Below are positions 9,559-18,838 of a stretch of DNA of 64,000 bases, in pieces. The position numbers and the translations under genes are program-made. Under the pieces are notes generated by a model, which did no database searches, was not told the origin of the DNA, and saw only the letters and a list, made by a program, of their open reading frames with translations. Origin of the DNA: Paraburkholderia susongensis (GTDB lineage: Bacteria; Pseudomonadota; Gammaproteobacteria; Burkholderiales; Burkholderiaceae); assembly GCF_900177725.1 (NCBI RefSeq), contig NZ_FXAT01000003.1, forward strand, positions 434,001 to 498,000, read 5' to 3'. The stretch's first letter is position 1. Each line of letters starts with the position of its first letter.

Positions 9559-9963
9559 TCAGTCGAGCAGCGCGTAAGTGGTGGTGGCATGGACAGCCAT
9601 GTTGCCGCCCTCGTCGAACAATTCGACTTCGCCGAATACCAGATTGCGGCCCATGCGCAGGACGCGCGCGTTGATCAGCACATCGCCTTTGCGGACCGCG
9701 CGCATGAAGTTGATATTCAGCGACACCGTGCTCATCGGCCTGAAGCTGCCGAGCGCCGCGGTAATCGCGACGATCATCGCCGTATCAGCGGCCGCCATGA
9801 ACACTTGGCCACTAATCATGCCGCCCGAGTGGCGCCACTCGCCCGAAAACGGCAGACGCAGCGTCACGCCTTCCTCGCCGGCCTTGACCGGCGTCAGCGT
9901 GAGCGCCCGAACCCATGGCGCGAGGACCCGGTCGAGCAGCTCGGCAATCTCTTTGTCATCCAT
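9559..9963 (-). CDS. PaaI-like hotdog thioesterase
   Basis: 134 residues with the 4HBT hotdog core: HSGGMISGQVFMAAADTAM (the helix with the general-base region) and RPMSTVSLNINFMRAVRKGDVLINARVLR. This family hydrolyses acyl- or aryl-CoA. Its position 56 nt upstream of a patatin-like lipase in the same direction suggests a two-gene lipid or acyl-CoA unit, which is inference. The substrate is unknown. Confidence 0.85.
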   Translation of the reverse strand: MDDKEIAELLDRVLAPWVRALTLTPVKAGEEGVTLRLPFSGEWRHSGGMISGQVFMAAADTAMIVAITAALGSFRPMSTVSLNINFMRAVRKGDVLINARVLRMGRNLVFGEVELFDEGGNMAVHATTTYALLD

Positions 9964-10125
9964 GGCAATCCCCGGTTGAAAGCCGCGTGACGCTCCGTGC
10001 GGCGCGGTGTCCGCGACATGATACCGGGACGACCGGGCGCGGCGATGTTTTCAAGATAGCGGCTTTGTCGAGGAAAAGTTCGAGCCCGGATGATGTGAAT
10101 TTCTTAATAAATTTGCTAAAAGGGC

Positions 10126-10154
10126 TTGGCAATCTCAAAAAGTTACTGCATAAT
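10126..10154 (+). promoter_or_regulatory. promoter of tRNA-Lys
   Basis: TTGGCA at 10126-10131, a 17-nt spacer, then CATAAT at 10149-10154. The predicted transcription start is a few bases before the tRNA 5' end at 10168. Confidence 0.75.
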
Positions 10155-10167
10155 TTCGCTTCTGTCG

Positions 10168-10243
10168 GGGGCGTTAGCTCAGTTGGTAGAGCAGCGGACT
10201 CTTAATCCGTAGGTCGAGTGTTCGAGTCACTCACGCCCCACCA
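10168..10243 (+). tRNA. tRNA-Lys (anticodon CTT)
   Basis: 76 nt including an encoded CCA. The acceptor stem GGGGCGT pairs with ACGCCCC. The anticodon loop CTCTTAA sits on a CGGA/TCCG stem and gives anticodon CTT. The T-loop TTCGAGTC is present. An intrinsic terminator and then an integrase remnant follow directly, so its 3' end has probably served as an integration site. Confidence 0.97.
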
Positions 10244-10265
10244 CCAAATTCTGTAGTTGAAAATC

Positions 10266-10298
10266 AAGCACTTGCGAACGATCGCGGTGCTTTTTTTT
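10266..10298 (+). terminator. intrinsic terminator after tRNA-Lys
   Basis: AAGCAC and GTGCTT arms with an inner GCGA/TCGC stem, followed by an uninterrupted run of eight or more T. Confidence 0.88.
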
Positions 10299-10407
10299 CG
10301 TCTGTAGCTCGCGTGTACAGGCGTCAAAAACTGGCCTTTGCTGGAAAACTATTGGAACGGAAGACTCCAGACCAAGTGCAACTCACCTTCCACATGGAGT
10401 CTGGAAA

Positions 10408-10542
10408 ATGGCCTATATCAGTCAACGCGGCGCTTACTGGCACTGGCGCGCTGAAGTCCGCCGGCGCGGTTACGGGCCGGTTTATCGATCGTCGTTCGAC
10501 ACCAATTTGAATCCAGAAATCTTGCTCGTGAAACTCAGGTGA
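10408..10542 (+). pseudogene. remnant of a tyrosine integrase N-terminus
   Basis: A 44-codon frame starts MAYISQRGAYWHWRAEVRRR and reads on as GYGPVYRSSFDT. This is the arm-type DNA-binding start of many tRNA-targeting phage or island integrases (M-A-x-I-x-x-R-G-x-x-W-x-A-x-V-R-R-x-G). The similarity stops after FDT, and the rest of the gene, including the catalytic R-H-R-Y domain, is absent. It lies 165 nt past the tRNA-Lys, the usual place and orientation for such an integrase. The rest of the 10,244-10,552 gap holds only the tRNA terminator and an 8-bp inverted repeat (AGACTCCA/TGGAGTCT). Confidence 0.7.
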
Positions 10543-10552
10543 TATCTAATAT

Positions 10553-11029
10553 TCACGAATCGACACGCTGCAAAATAATGTCCTGAGTCGGCGCCGCAAA
10601 CAGAAGCTCTATAGCGTTCATATCGTCAATAGCAGACCGGCATTTTTTTGAAGCTAGCGCCGTACATTTCTTCGGAATCGACTCCCAAGTCTTCCCACGC
10701 GTAACGTGACCACAAGCCGGACAAGTCACCTGCCACCCGCTGATAATCTTCGTCATTCGATAGCCACTAAATTTAATTAAATTTGCGATCGTCACCGTCT
10801 GCTTATCGATGTCATACGTCTCCCAAGGTTCGGGCGTTATTCCGCCTCGCACCAAATCGATCAGACGATAAGTTCGTGTTAGCCGTGGCTCGCCCGAGAT
10901 ACGGTCTTTGGTAGACGTAGTAAAGTACTCGAAACGATATTCATTCCCAGGAGAATCCAGAACAATTTTTAGATCCGGATTCGTCAATAATTTACGAATA
11001 TTATTTTCACCGAATAACTCAGACGACAT
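10553..11029 (-). CDS. hypothetical protein with a C-terminal zinc ribbon
   Basis: 158 residues with no family I can name. The middle is a beta-rich segment. Residues ~103-130 contain CPACGH and then two further cysteines (C-x5-C: KKCTALASKKC), consistent with a small zinc-binding module. Base composition is lower in GC than the core genes, and the gene sits in the tRNA-Lys islet just beyond the integrase remnant, so it is probably transferred DNA. It runs in the same direction as the exonuclease-BRCT gene, 39 nt downstream of it. Confidence 0.6.
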   Translation of the reverse strand: MSSELFGENNIRKLLTNPDLKIVLDSPGNEYRFEYFTTSTKDRISGEPRLTRTYRLIDLVRGGITPEPWETYDIDKQTVTIANLIKFSGYRMTKIISGWQVTCPACGHVTRGKTWESIPKKCTALASKKCRSAIDDMNAIELLFAAPTQDIILQRVDS

Positions 11030-11068
11030 ACCTATCTCCGAGGAAAATCATATCAGTAATTCGTTATG

Positions 11069-11941
11069 CTATTTTTCTCTATCCGCGAGATTTAACATCT
11101 CAATGAAATCACCCTCCTTCAATATTCGAATCACTTGACCCTTCGCTATCAAGTCTTCGGCTTTTCTATGTTTAATACTTCTCTCATGGCCTGCAAGTTT
11201 CTGAACGTCCTGATCACCAACGATTAGAAGTGTCGTCGTCTTCCTTACATTCGACGCTACATCGCAGCCGGCCTTGGCGGCAAGTGCAGCGGCCTCACGC
11301 CGCGGCAACGTAAGCGCGCCAGTAAACACTATTTCCTCCCCCGCAAGCACGCCATCGGGATCGCCTTGCATCGCAATTGGCGCAACAGTAGCGGGATCAA
11401 TAGGCTGGTGGACACGGCTCATCCAACTTTCCAGTTCAATACCGGTAGCCTCGATCGCATACAGAAGCACTTCCCCGGCAGCGCGAGCATCTTCGACAGC
11501 TTCGTGAGCAGTAAATGCTATGCCCAGCTTTCCACATACATTGGTTAGCCCATATCCCTTTTTCGACCATTCCGTCCACGCCCGGCGGACAACGCGCGCC
11601 GAATCTAGCCATTGGCAGAAAATATGAGAGAGGTTGTGTTTCGTGGCAGCTTGAAAAAGAGCAGTTCGATCGAATGCGGTATGACTGACGACGATCTGAT
11701 TCTCAAGGCGTTGACGTAGCGCGCTGTATAGCTGGGGAAACGTAGGCGCATCCTTGACGGTTGTTTCATCAATTCCGTGGATTTCAACGTTGACCCAATC
11801 GAAATAATCCTGCGGATTAACCAACGCGGCCCAGCTCTCGACGACTCTCCCATCCTCGAACGTAACCACGCCTATTTGGCAGATGCTCGCCAGGTCGGCG
11901 TTGGCCGTTTCAAAATCAATAGCCACAAATTTCTGCGACAT
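11069..11941 (-). CDS. DnaQ-like 3'-5' exonuclease with BRCT domain
   Basis: 290 residues. The N-terminal ~170 form a DEDD exonuclease: FVAIDFETAN (D-x-E, Exo I), VSHTAFDRTAL (Exo II) and HEAVEDARAAGEV (Exo III, H-x4-D). The C-terminal ~85 (EIVFTGALTLPRREAAALAAKAGCDV... KTTTLLIVGDQD) are a BRCT domain of the type found at the end of bacterial DNA ligase and in exonuclease-BRCT fusions. This suggests action at nicks or replication intermediates. ATG 11941 (MSQKFVAIDFE) is chosen because the domain starts there. The 121 codons upstream in frame are not protein-like. Confidence 0.85.
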   Translation of the reverse strand: MSQKFVAIDFETANADLASICQIGVVTFEDGRVVESWAALVNPQDYFDWVNVEIHGIDETTVKDAPTFPQLYSALRQRLENQIVVSHTAFDRTALFQAATKHNLSHIFCQWLDSARVVRRAWTEWSKKGYGLTNVCGKLGIAFTAHEAVEDARAAGEVLLYAIEATGIELESWMSRVHQPIDPATVAPIAMQGDPDGVLAGEEIVFTGALTLPRREAAALAAKAGCDVASNVRKTTTLLIVGDQDVQKLAGHERSIKHRKAEDLIAKGQVIRILKEGDFIEMLNLADREK

Positions 11942-12385
11942 GATGGTCGGAATCCCGTTATAAATTAGGCTCGGACAAATTCCCCACACAAGCGATTGTA
12001 GTATCTGCTGATATTCCAAGGGCGACAAGATACTCGCCGAACGGCAACGCAGGTAACAGAAGTCCAAGCGCGGCTTCCCCTTCAATGGCATGCCGCGTGG
12101 TTTCTCACCTCCTGTTACTCCCTTCACTCCCCCGTAATCGGAGATGTGGCCAGCCAGGCTCGGTATGATTCCCGCCCTAGCCGTTTCCATGATCCGGAGG
12201 GTAAATCGCCCGTTTTGTAAATGGCGCCGTCGCATTATTTTTTTGAGCTTTTGCGAATCGCAACCGTGTCGCGGGTTTTCCCCACGCCTCTTTCCCCCCA
12301 GCAATTTCCTTCAATACACACCCTCATCGCCCCGCTACCGTTGAGCGTCGCAATCAATCCGCGCACTCACGTATCGAGGCATCCG
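11942..12385. other. 444-bp intergenic region
   Basis: Divergent promoter space between the exonuclease and LysE genes. No repeat of the tRNA-Lys 3' end, no gene and no convincing hairpin were seen. Confidence 0.5.
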
Positions 12386-12973
12386 ATGACCGCATTACTC
12401 TCCATGGCCGCCTTCGCGCTCGCCTGTTCCATTTCTCCCGGCCCGGTAAACGTCGTGGCGCTCAGCGCCGGCGCACAGCACGGGCTCGCTGCGACTCTGC
12501 GGCACGTCACCGGCGCGACGGTCGGCTTCACCGTGTTGCTTCTACTGATCGGCCTGGGCCTGCATGAATTGCTCGCGCACTTTCCGAAGCTGATCGAGAT
12601 CGTCAAATGGGTGGGCGTCGGCTTTCTGCTTTACATGGCCTACAAGCTCGCCGTCGATAACGGCCAGCTCGGCGCCGACAAGCCGGATCGTGGACCGTCG
12701 TTCGCGTATGGCGCGGCGATGCAATGGCTCAATCCGAAAGCGTGGCTCGCGTCGCTGGCCGGCATGGGCGCATATGCGGCCAACGGCGACGGCCGGCTCG
12801 TCTGGCAATTCGCCGCGCTGTACTTCGTGATCTGCTATGTGTCGATTGCGAGTTGGGCTTATGCGGGCACGTTCCTGCGTCAGCATTTGCGTGAAGCAAA
12901 GCGTGTCCGGTTGTTCAATCGCGTGATGGCGACGCTGCTCGCGGCGAGCGCTCTCTATCTGCTCGTGGAGTGA
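12386..12973 (+). CDS. LysE/RhtB-family amino-acid exporter
   Basis: 195 residues, an integral membrane protein with about six hydrophobic segments. The family signature SISPGPVNVVALSAGAQHG lies near residue 16, and AMQWLNPKAW, typical of RhtB members, lies near 115. These proteins export amino acids or related metabolites by proton exchange. ATG 12386 begins MTALLSMAAFALACSIS; the upstream in-frame codons are not membrane-like. An AraC-type regulator converges from the right, a frequent pairing, but control by it is inferred only. Confidence 0.88.
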   Translation: MTALLSMAAFALACSISPGPVNVVALSAGAQHGLAATLRHVTGATVGFTVLLLLIGLGLHELLAHFPKLIEIVKWVGVGFLLYMAYKLAVDNGQLGADKPDRGPSFAYGAAMQWLNPKAWLASLAGMGAYAANGDGRLVWQFAALYFVICYVSIASWAYAGTFLRQHLREAKRVRLFNRVMATLLAASALYLLVE

Positions 12974-13054
12974 AGCACTGAGATGACGTGAAGCACGCTC
13001 ACCGAGCGCGCCAAATGAATCGCCCTAACGGCAGCAGGACTCACAACCGCACGC

Positions 13055-13930
13055 TCAACTGCGATACTGCCCCGGCGTCGCCGCGACCAGCCGCTTAAAG
13101 GTCCGTTGCAAATGCGCCTGGTCGGCGAAACCGGCATCGAGCGCGACGTCGGCGATCAGGCAACCGCGCCTCAATTGCGCGCGGCTGTACTGGATGCGCC
13201 GATTGATCAGATACGCATGCGGCGTCATGCCGTAGCGCTGCTTGAACGCGCGAATCAGATGCGACGCGGACAGCCCGGCCGCCTTGCATATGTCCTCGAG
13301 TTTCAGCGAACGCGTGCAGTTATCGGCGATGAACTCGGCGGCCCGCGCGAGTTGGGCACTCGCGTCATAAACCGGCAGGCTCGCCGGATTGAGCCTGCGC
13401 TGCACCTCGGAGAAGAACGTGATTGCCGCGCTTTCCTTGTGCAGTGTCTCGGCGTCGTGATCGACGAGAATCGCGCAGAGCCGGTTCAGGCCATCGAACA
13501 ACGCAGGGTCCAACGTCATGGTCTGCGAGAACGCCCGAAACGCGCCGTTCGCGCTGAAGCCCAGTTCATGCTGCAATTTCGTGAGCCATGCAACGTCGAC
13601 GTGCAGCATGCGATACGACCAGCGTTCGTCGGCAACGGGATTGCAAGCGTGCACGTCGTCCGGGTTCATCATCACGACCGCGCCGGCGCCGATCCATTCC
13701 TTTGCGTGGCGATTCACATACACGCTACGGCCGCCGGTCACGGCGCCGATCGAAAACGTCTCATGCGAGTGCCTGGCGTAGCAAACCTTGCGGCCGTCGT
13801 CGATGGAACGTGCCTCGATGAACGGCAGCGCGTCACTGCGCCAGAAACACGGCGCGGCTGCGCTCGCGGCGTGCGCTTTCTTCGCGGCCGCGTTCTTCGG
13901 GTGAATTGCCGCCTCGGTCATCTCGGCCAT
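13055..13930 (-). CDS. AraC-family transcriptional regulator
   Basis: 291 residues. An N-terminal cupin-like sensor (ARHSHETFSIGAVTGGRSVYVNRH, residues ~50-75) precedes a C-terminal double helix-turn-helix: LEDICKAAGLSASHLIRAFKQRYGMTPHAYLINRR and ADVALDAGFADQAHLQRTFKR. This layout is that of activators linked to LysE exporters or arginine/threonine metabolism. It starts at ATG 13930 (MAEMTEAAIHPKN) and converges on the LysE gene with an 81-nt gap. The ligand is unknown. Confidence 0.88.
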   Translation of the reverse strand: MAEMTEAAIHPKNAAAKKAHAASAAAPCFWRSDALPFIEARSIDDGRKVCYARHSHETFSIGAVTGGRSVYVNRHAKEWIGAGAVVMMNPDDVHACNPVADERWSYRMLHVDVAWLTKLQHELGFSANGAFRAFSQTMTLDPALFDGLNRLCAILVDHDAETLHKESAAITFFSEVQRRLNPASLPVYDASAQLARAAEFIADNCTRSLKLEDICKAAGLSASHLIRAFKQRYGMTPHAYLINRRIQYSRAQLRRGCLIADVALDAGFADQAHLQRTFKRLVAATPGQYRS

Positions 13931-14068
13931 GTGCGCCCTCCGGTTGATCCGTCGGCTTCGCCATGACGAATCATGAAACGAAGCCCGGATATCGTAGCCG
14001 TCAAACGCGCCGTCAACAAGCGAACGCGCGGCGCTCGCGAGGAGCGTCACGCAACCCGCATCGCGCGA

Positions 14069-14863
14069 CTACTTCGCGCTCACGTCGATATTGCCGAGAT
14101 ACTTCGCCGCGAGCGTCTTCACGGTGCCGTCAGCCTGCACCTTCGCGATCGCGGCATTCAACCGGTCGCGCAACGCCGTGTCGCCCTTGCGAATCCCGTA
14201 TGCGATACCGCTGCCGAGAATCTTGTCGTCACGCACAGGCTGGCCGACGAACGCGTAGTCCTTGCCGTCCGGCTTCGACAGAAAACCCGATTGCCCCGCG
14301 GGCGCGAGCACGAGTGTCGCGTCGAGACGACCCGCCATCAGATCGGCGTACACCTGGTTCTGGTCCTGATACGGCAGCACGGTCACGCCGACCGGCTCCC
14401 AATGCACCTTCGCGAAGGTCTCCTGAATCGAGCCCTGCAACACGCCCACGCGCTTGCCCTTCAACGACGCGGGCGTCGGCAGCAGGCCGCTGTCGCGCCG
14501 CGCGATCAGTTGTGTCGGCACGCGATAGACGACCGTCGTGAAATCGATTGCCTGGCGACGCTGCTCGGTCGCGTTCATCGCCGAATTGATCGCATCGAAC
14601 TTGCGGCCCTGCAGCGCGGGAATCAATCCGTCGAACGAGGTTTCGACCCACTTGCACGTCATATGCGCGGCCTCGCAGACCGCATTGCCCACGTCGATAT
14701 CGAGCCCTTGCAGCTGGCCGCCCGGGCCTTTCGATTCGAACGGCGGATACTGCGCTTCGAGCCCGAAACGCAGCGTCGAGGTATCGGCAGCGCTCGCGGC
14801 GGGCACCATCGCGAGCGACGCGAATGCAAAGGCCAGCGCCAACAAAGGCTTGAGCAACTTCAT
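14069..14863 (-). CDS. periplasmic binding protein of a polar amino-acid ABC transporter
   Basis: 264 residues. A classical signal peptide (MKLLKPLLALAFAFASLAM... ASAA, cleaved near residue 27) precedes an SBP_bac_3 domain: LRFGLEAQYPPFESKGPGGQLQGLDIDVGNAV and GKRVGVLQGSIQETF. This is the family of lysine/arginine/ornithine/histidine binding proteins (ArgT/HisJ-like). AGGGAGAT lies directly before ATG 14863. No permease or ATPase gene is next to it, so it either shares a transporter encoded elsewhere or is an orphan receptor. Confidence 0.9.
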   Translation of the reverse strand: MKLLKPLLALAFAFASLAMVPAASAADTSTLRFGLEAQYPPFESKGPGGQLQGLDIDVGNAVCEAAHMTCKWVETSFDGLIPALQGRKFDAINSAMNATEQRRQAIDFTTVVYRVPTQLIARRDSGLLPTPASLKGKRVGVLQGSIQETFAKVHWEPVGVTVLPYQDQNQVYADLMAGRLDATLVLAPAGQSGFLSKPDGKDYAFVGQPVRDDKILGSGIAYGIRKGDTALRDRLNAAIAKVQADGTVKTLAAKYLGNIDVSAK

Positions 14864-15011
14864 AACATCTCCCTTCTTTCTTCTCATGCTTCGATTGCTT
14901 CAATGACTTCGAATGTGCCGTCACACAAGCGATTTACCCACTCGTGCGTGACGAGACGACGATCATACTGCGTTCAAAATTACCGCTTGCCGGCGTGCCG
15001 AGGGTGCACGC

Positions 15012-16166
15012 TCAGATTTCGCACAAACGCCGCGCGCCTTCGATCAGCGTCGCGTCGTCCTTCGAGAAACTCAGGCGAATCAGGCCGGAATCCGTGCCGT
15101 CGGTATAGAACGCCGACAACGGAATCGTCGCGACGCGGGCATCGCGAATCAGGCGCAGCACGAAGTCGCTGTCGCTTTCGTCGGAGAAGCCGCGAAAACG
15201 GGCGAGCATGAAGAAGCTGCCTTCGCTCGGCAACAGCTCGAAGCGCGATTCGCGCAGCGCATGCGCGAGCAGGTCGCGCTTCTTCTGATAGAACGCGGAG
15301 AGGCCGAGATAGCTCTCGCGATTGGCGAGCGCGTCGACGAACGCGTGCTGCATGGGTGTGTCGGCGGAAAACACCATGAATTGATGGACCTTGCGAATCT
15401 CGTCCATCAGCGCGGCGGGCGCGAGGCAATAGCCGACGCGCCAGCCCGTCACGTGATACGACTTGCCGAACGACGACACGATCACGCTGCGCTCCGCAAG
15501 CTCGCGATGGCAGGCCATGCTCTGATGCTTCGCGCCGTCGAACACGACGTGCTCATAGACCTCGTCGGACAGAATCACGATGCCGGTGTTGCGCGTGAGC
15601 GCCTTGAGCCGCTCGATATCGGCCTCATTGAACACGGTCGCGGTCGGGTTATGCGGCGTATTGATGATGATCATGCGCGTCTTCGGCGTGATCGCGGCGG
15701 CCACTTCGTCCCAGTTCACGCGAAAGTCGGTGAGCGACAGCTTGATCGCGATGGGCGTCGCGCCCTGCAACCGCACGATCGGGCCGTAGCTGTCGAACGA
15801 GGGCTCGAAGTAGATCACTTCGTCACCGGGATGCACGAGCGCGCTGATCGTCGAATAAAGACCTTCGCTTGCGCTCGCGATCACGGTCACTTCGCTGGCC
15901 GGGTCGTAGCGCACGCCATACAGCGTTTCGACCTTGTCGGCGAGCGCTTCGCGCAACGCCATGATGCCGGCCATCGGCGCGTACTGGTTGTGACCGTCGC
16001 GCATCGCCTGCGCGACGTCGTCGACGAGCTTCGCGTCCGGCGCGAAATTCGGCGCGCCTTGCGACAGGTTGAGCGCATCGTATTGCGCGGCCAACTGGCC
16101 GATCACTGTAAAAATCGTGGTGCCGACGTCCGGCAGTTTCGAGCGGGCTTGCATGGCGCTCTGCAT
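15012..16166 (-). CDS. PLP-dependent aminotransferase, methionine/aromatic type (YbdL-like)
   Basis: 384 residues, fold-type I class I/II aminotransferase. The pyridoxal lysine is in SSFGKSYHVTGWRVGY (near residue 240). NTPHNPTATVF and ILSDEVYEHVVF supply the Asn and Asp/Tyr contacts, and LIRLSF holds the substrate-carboxylate arginine. The pattern is closest to the methionine-preferring YbdL/kynurenine-aminotransferase branch. GGAGAAAG lies before ATG 16166. Substrate assignment is tentative. Confidence 0.85.
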   Translation of the reverse strand: MQSAMQARSKLPDVGTTIFTVIGQLAAQYDALNLSQGAPNFAPDAKLVDDVAQAMRDGHNQYAPMAGIMALREALADKVETLYGVRYDPASEVTVIASASEGLYSTISALVHPGDEVIYFEPSFDSYGPIVRLQGATPIAIKLSLTDFRVNWDEVAAAITPKTRMIIINTPHNPTATVFNEADIERLKALTRNTGIVILSDEVYEHVVFDGAKHQSMACHRELAERSVIVSSFGKSYHVTGWRVGYCLAPAALMDEIRKVHQFMVFSADTPMQHAFVDALANRESYLGLSAFYQKKRDLLAHALRESRFELLPSEGSFFMLARFRGFSDESDSDFVLRLIRDARVATIPLSAFYTDGTDSGLIRLSFSKDDATLIEGARRLCEI

Positions 16167-16525
16167 AGACTTTCTCCATTTCTTCGCCCGGCAGCGGCTG
16201 CGCGAACGGCGGCTGCGTGGCGGTCTTTCCGATGGGGTGATTAGGCATCAGCCAAAGAACGGTCACAATCGAAACTTTGTCATGCGCGGCATGCATTTAC
16301 GTCATGGCTCGCGCGAAGCCGCTCCGTGTCGGGCAGTGCCAGGCGGATCACGATTTTCAGGGACGCGATTGGGCGGAGAGAGGAACGCGGGAAACCGCGC
16401 AGGTATGACGGAATGTGATGGATAAGGGAACGGCCGCGGGTGCGGCCGTTTGGGATGTAGCGGACTTCAGGCCTTATTGGGGCTTTTGGGCGTTCTGTTC
16501 TGCGAGCCCTTGGACCATCAACCTG
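16167..16525. other. 359-bp intergenic region with a hairpin after dbpA
   Basis: No gene seen. ACGGCCGC (16430-16437), loop GGGT, GCGGCCGT (16442-16449) forms a stable hairpin downstream of dbpA (minus strand) with only a weak T-tract. It is a possible terminator. Confidence 0.45.
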
Positions 16526-17929
<1,404 letters not shown>

Positions 17930-17988
17930 AGGGACGTCGGTAGGGATCGGCTAAAGGCGAGGCTGGCGATAGAACTGATGACGCGAAC

Positions 17989-18189
17989 TTACTCGGCCAA
18001 CGGGCCCAGATCGGGGCGGCCCGGCAACTGTTCGTACAGCACCGCGCCGTCGTCGCCGTCGAAACGCTCGACGTAATTGCGCGCGCCGCACAGCGGGCAG
18101 CGGAACAGCAGCCCCTGCCCTTCGTTCTTGATGACGACGTCGGATTGCTCCCACTGCGCGCCGCAGGACTGGTTTCTACAGGTAAACAC
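17989..18189 (-). CDS. small zinc-ribbon protein
   Basis: 66 residues with two CxxC-type pairs: VFTCRNQSCGAQWEQ and FRCPLCGARNYV. This is a small four-cysteine zinc ribbon with an acidic tail. I place the start at GTG 18189 because TTGGAGAATC lies 5-10 nt upstream. An ATG at 18234 in frame would add 15 residues not resembling the family. It lies between dbpA and cadR on the same strand. Function unknown. Confidence 0.6.
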   Translation of the reverse strand: MFTCRNQSCGAQWEQSDVVIKNEGQGLLFRCPLCGARNYVERFDGDDGAVLYEQLPGRPDLGPLAE

Positions 18190-18313
18190 GTTGATTCTCC
18201 AACTGGATTCGATGATCGGTCGGCCTGGCCGCACCAGCGGCCAGACTTTGCATGGGATTGCTGCCCCGGCGAAGCGTCGTTACGCGACGGCCCGCATGCC
18301 TAGGCCCAACGCT

Positions 18314-18745
18314 TCAGCCCAGATGCGTATGCCGCACTCGCGGTGCGGCCACATCCATGTCGGTCAGGCCGTGCACGATGCCGCAGTCCTCGACCGCCTG
18401 CTCGCCGTGGCATTGCTCCCGCAGCGTGGTCAATTGCGCTTTCAACTGCTGCAACTCTTCGATACGCGTGTCGACGTGTGCGATGTGCTCGTCGATCAGC
18501 GAATTGATGCCGCCGCAGCCGTTGGCCGGCGCGTCGGTCAGACGCAGCAACGCGCGGATTTCGTCGTGGGTCATGTCGAGCGCGCGGCAATTGCGGATGA
18601 AGCGCAGGCGTTCGACGTGCTTCGCCGTGTAACTACGGTAATTGGCTTCGGTGCGCTCCGCCTCGGGCAGCAGGCGCTCCTTTTCATAGAAACGGATGGT
18701 TTCAGTCGTGCAATGGGCGATTTTCGCCAGTTCGCCGATTTTCAT
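18314..18745 (-). CDS. cadR: MerR-family Cd(II)/Pb(II)-responsive regulator
   Basis: 143 residues. The MerR winged helix (MKIGELAKIAHCTTETIRFYEKERLLP) is followed by a dimer helix and metal-site cysteines: one in NGCGGIN at the start of the long helix, and two in the C-terminal loop REQCHGEQAVEDCGIVHGL. This is the CadR/PbrR pattern. The protein ends with a His-containing tail (RVRHTHLG). It is divergent from cadA, and the shared promoter at 18780-18810 has the 19-bp spacer characteristic of MerR-activated promoters. It senses Cd, Pb and perhaps Zn. Confidence 0.9.
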   Translation of the reverse strand: MKIGELAKIAHCTTETIRFYEKERLLPEAERTEANYRSYTAKHVERLRFIRNCRALDMTHDEIRALLRLTDAPANGCGGINSLIDEHIAHVDTRIEELQQLKAQLTTLREQCHGEQAVEDCGIVHGLTDMDVAAPRVRHTHLG

Positions 18746-18779
18746 GGACCCTCCTTCTACGCGGGCTTGACCTCGGGTC

Positions 18780-18810
18780 TTGACCTTGTAGTGGCTTCAA
18801 GGTGTTTACT
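18780..18810 (+). promoter_or_regulatory. CadR-controlled cadA promoter/operator
   Basis: TTGACC (-35, 18780-18785), a 19-nt spacer, then TTTACT (-10, 18805-18810). The spacer contains the dyad ACCTTG (18783-18788) / CAAGGT (18798-18803), close to known CadR/PbrR operators. The over-long spacer requires regulator-induced DNA twisting. Confidence 0.8.
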
Positions 18811-18838
18811 AGACCACAAATCGAACAAGGAAGCCACT

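Noticed and set aside
10313..10510. 65-codon frame after tRNA-Lys as a gene
   Set aside because: It overlaps the integrase remnant in another frame and has no similarity that I recognise.
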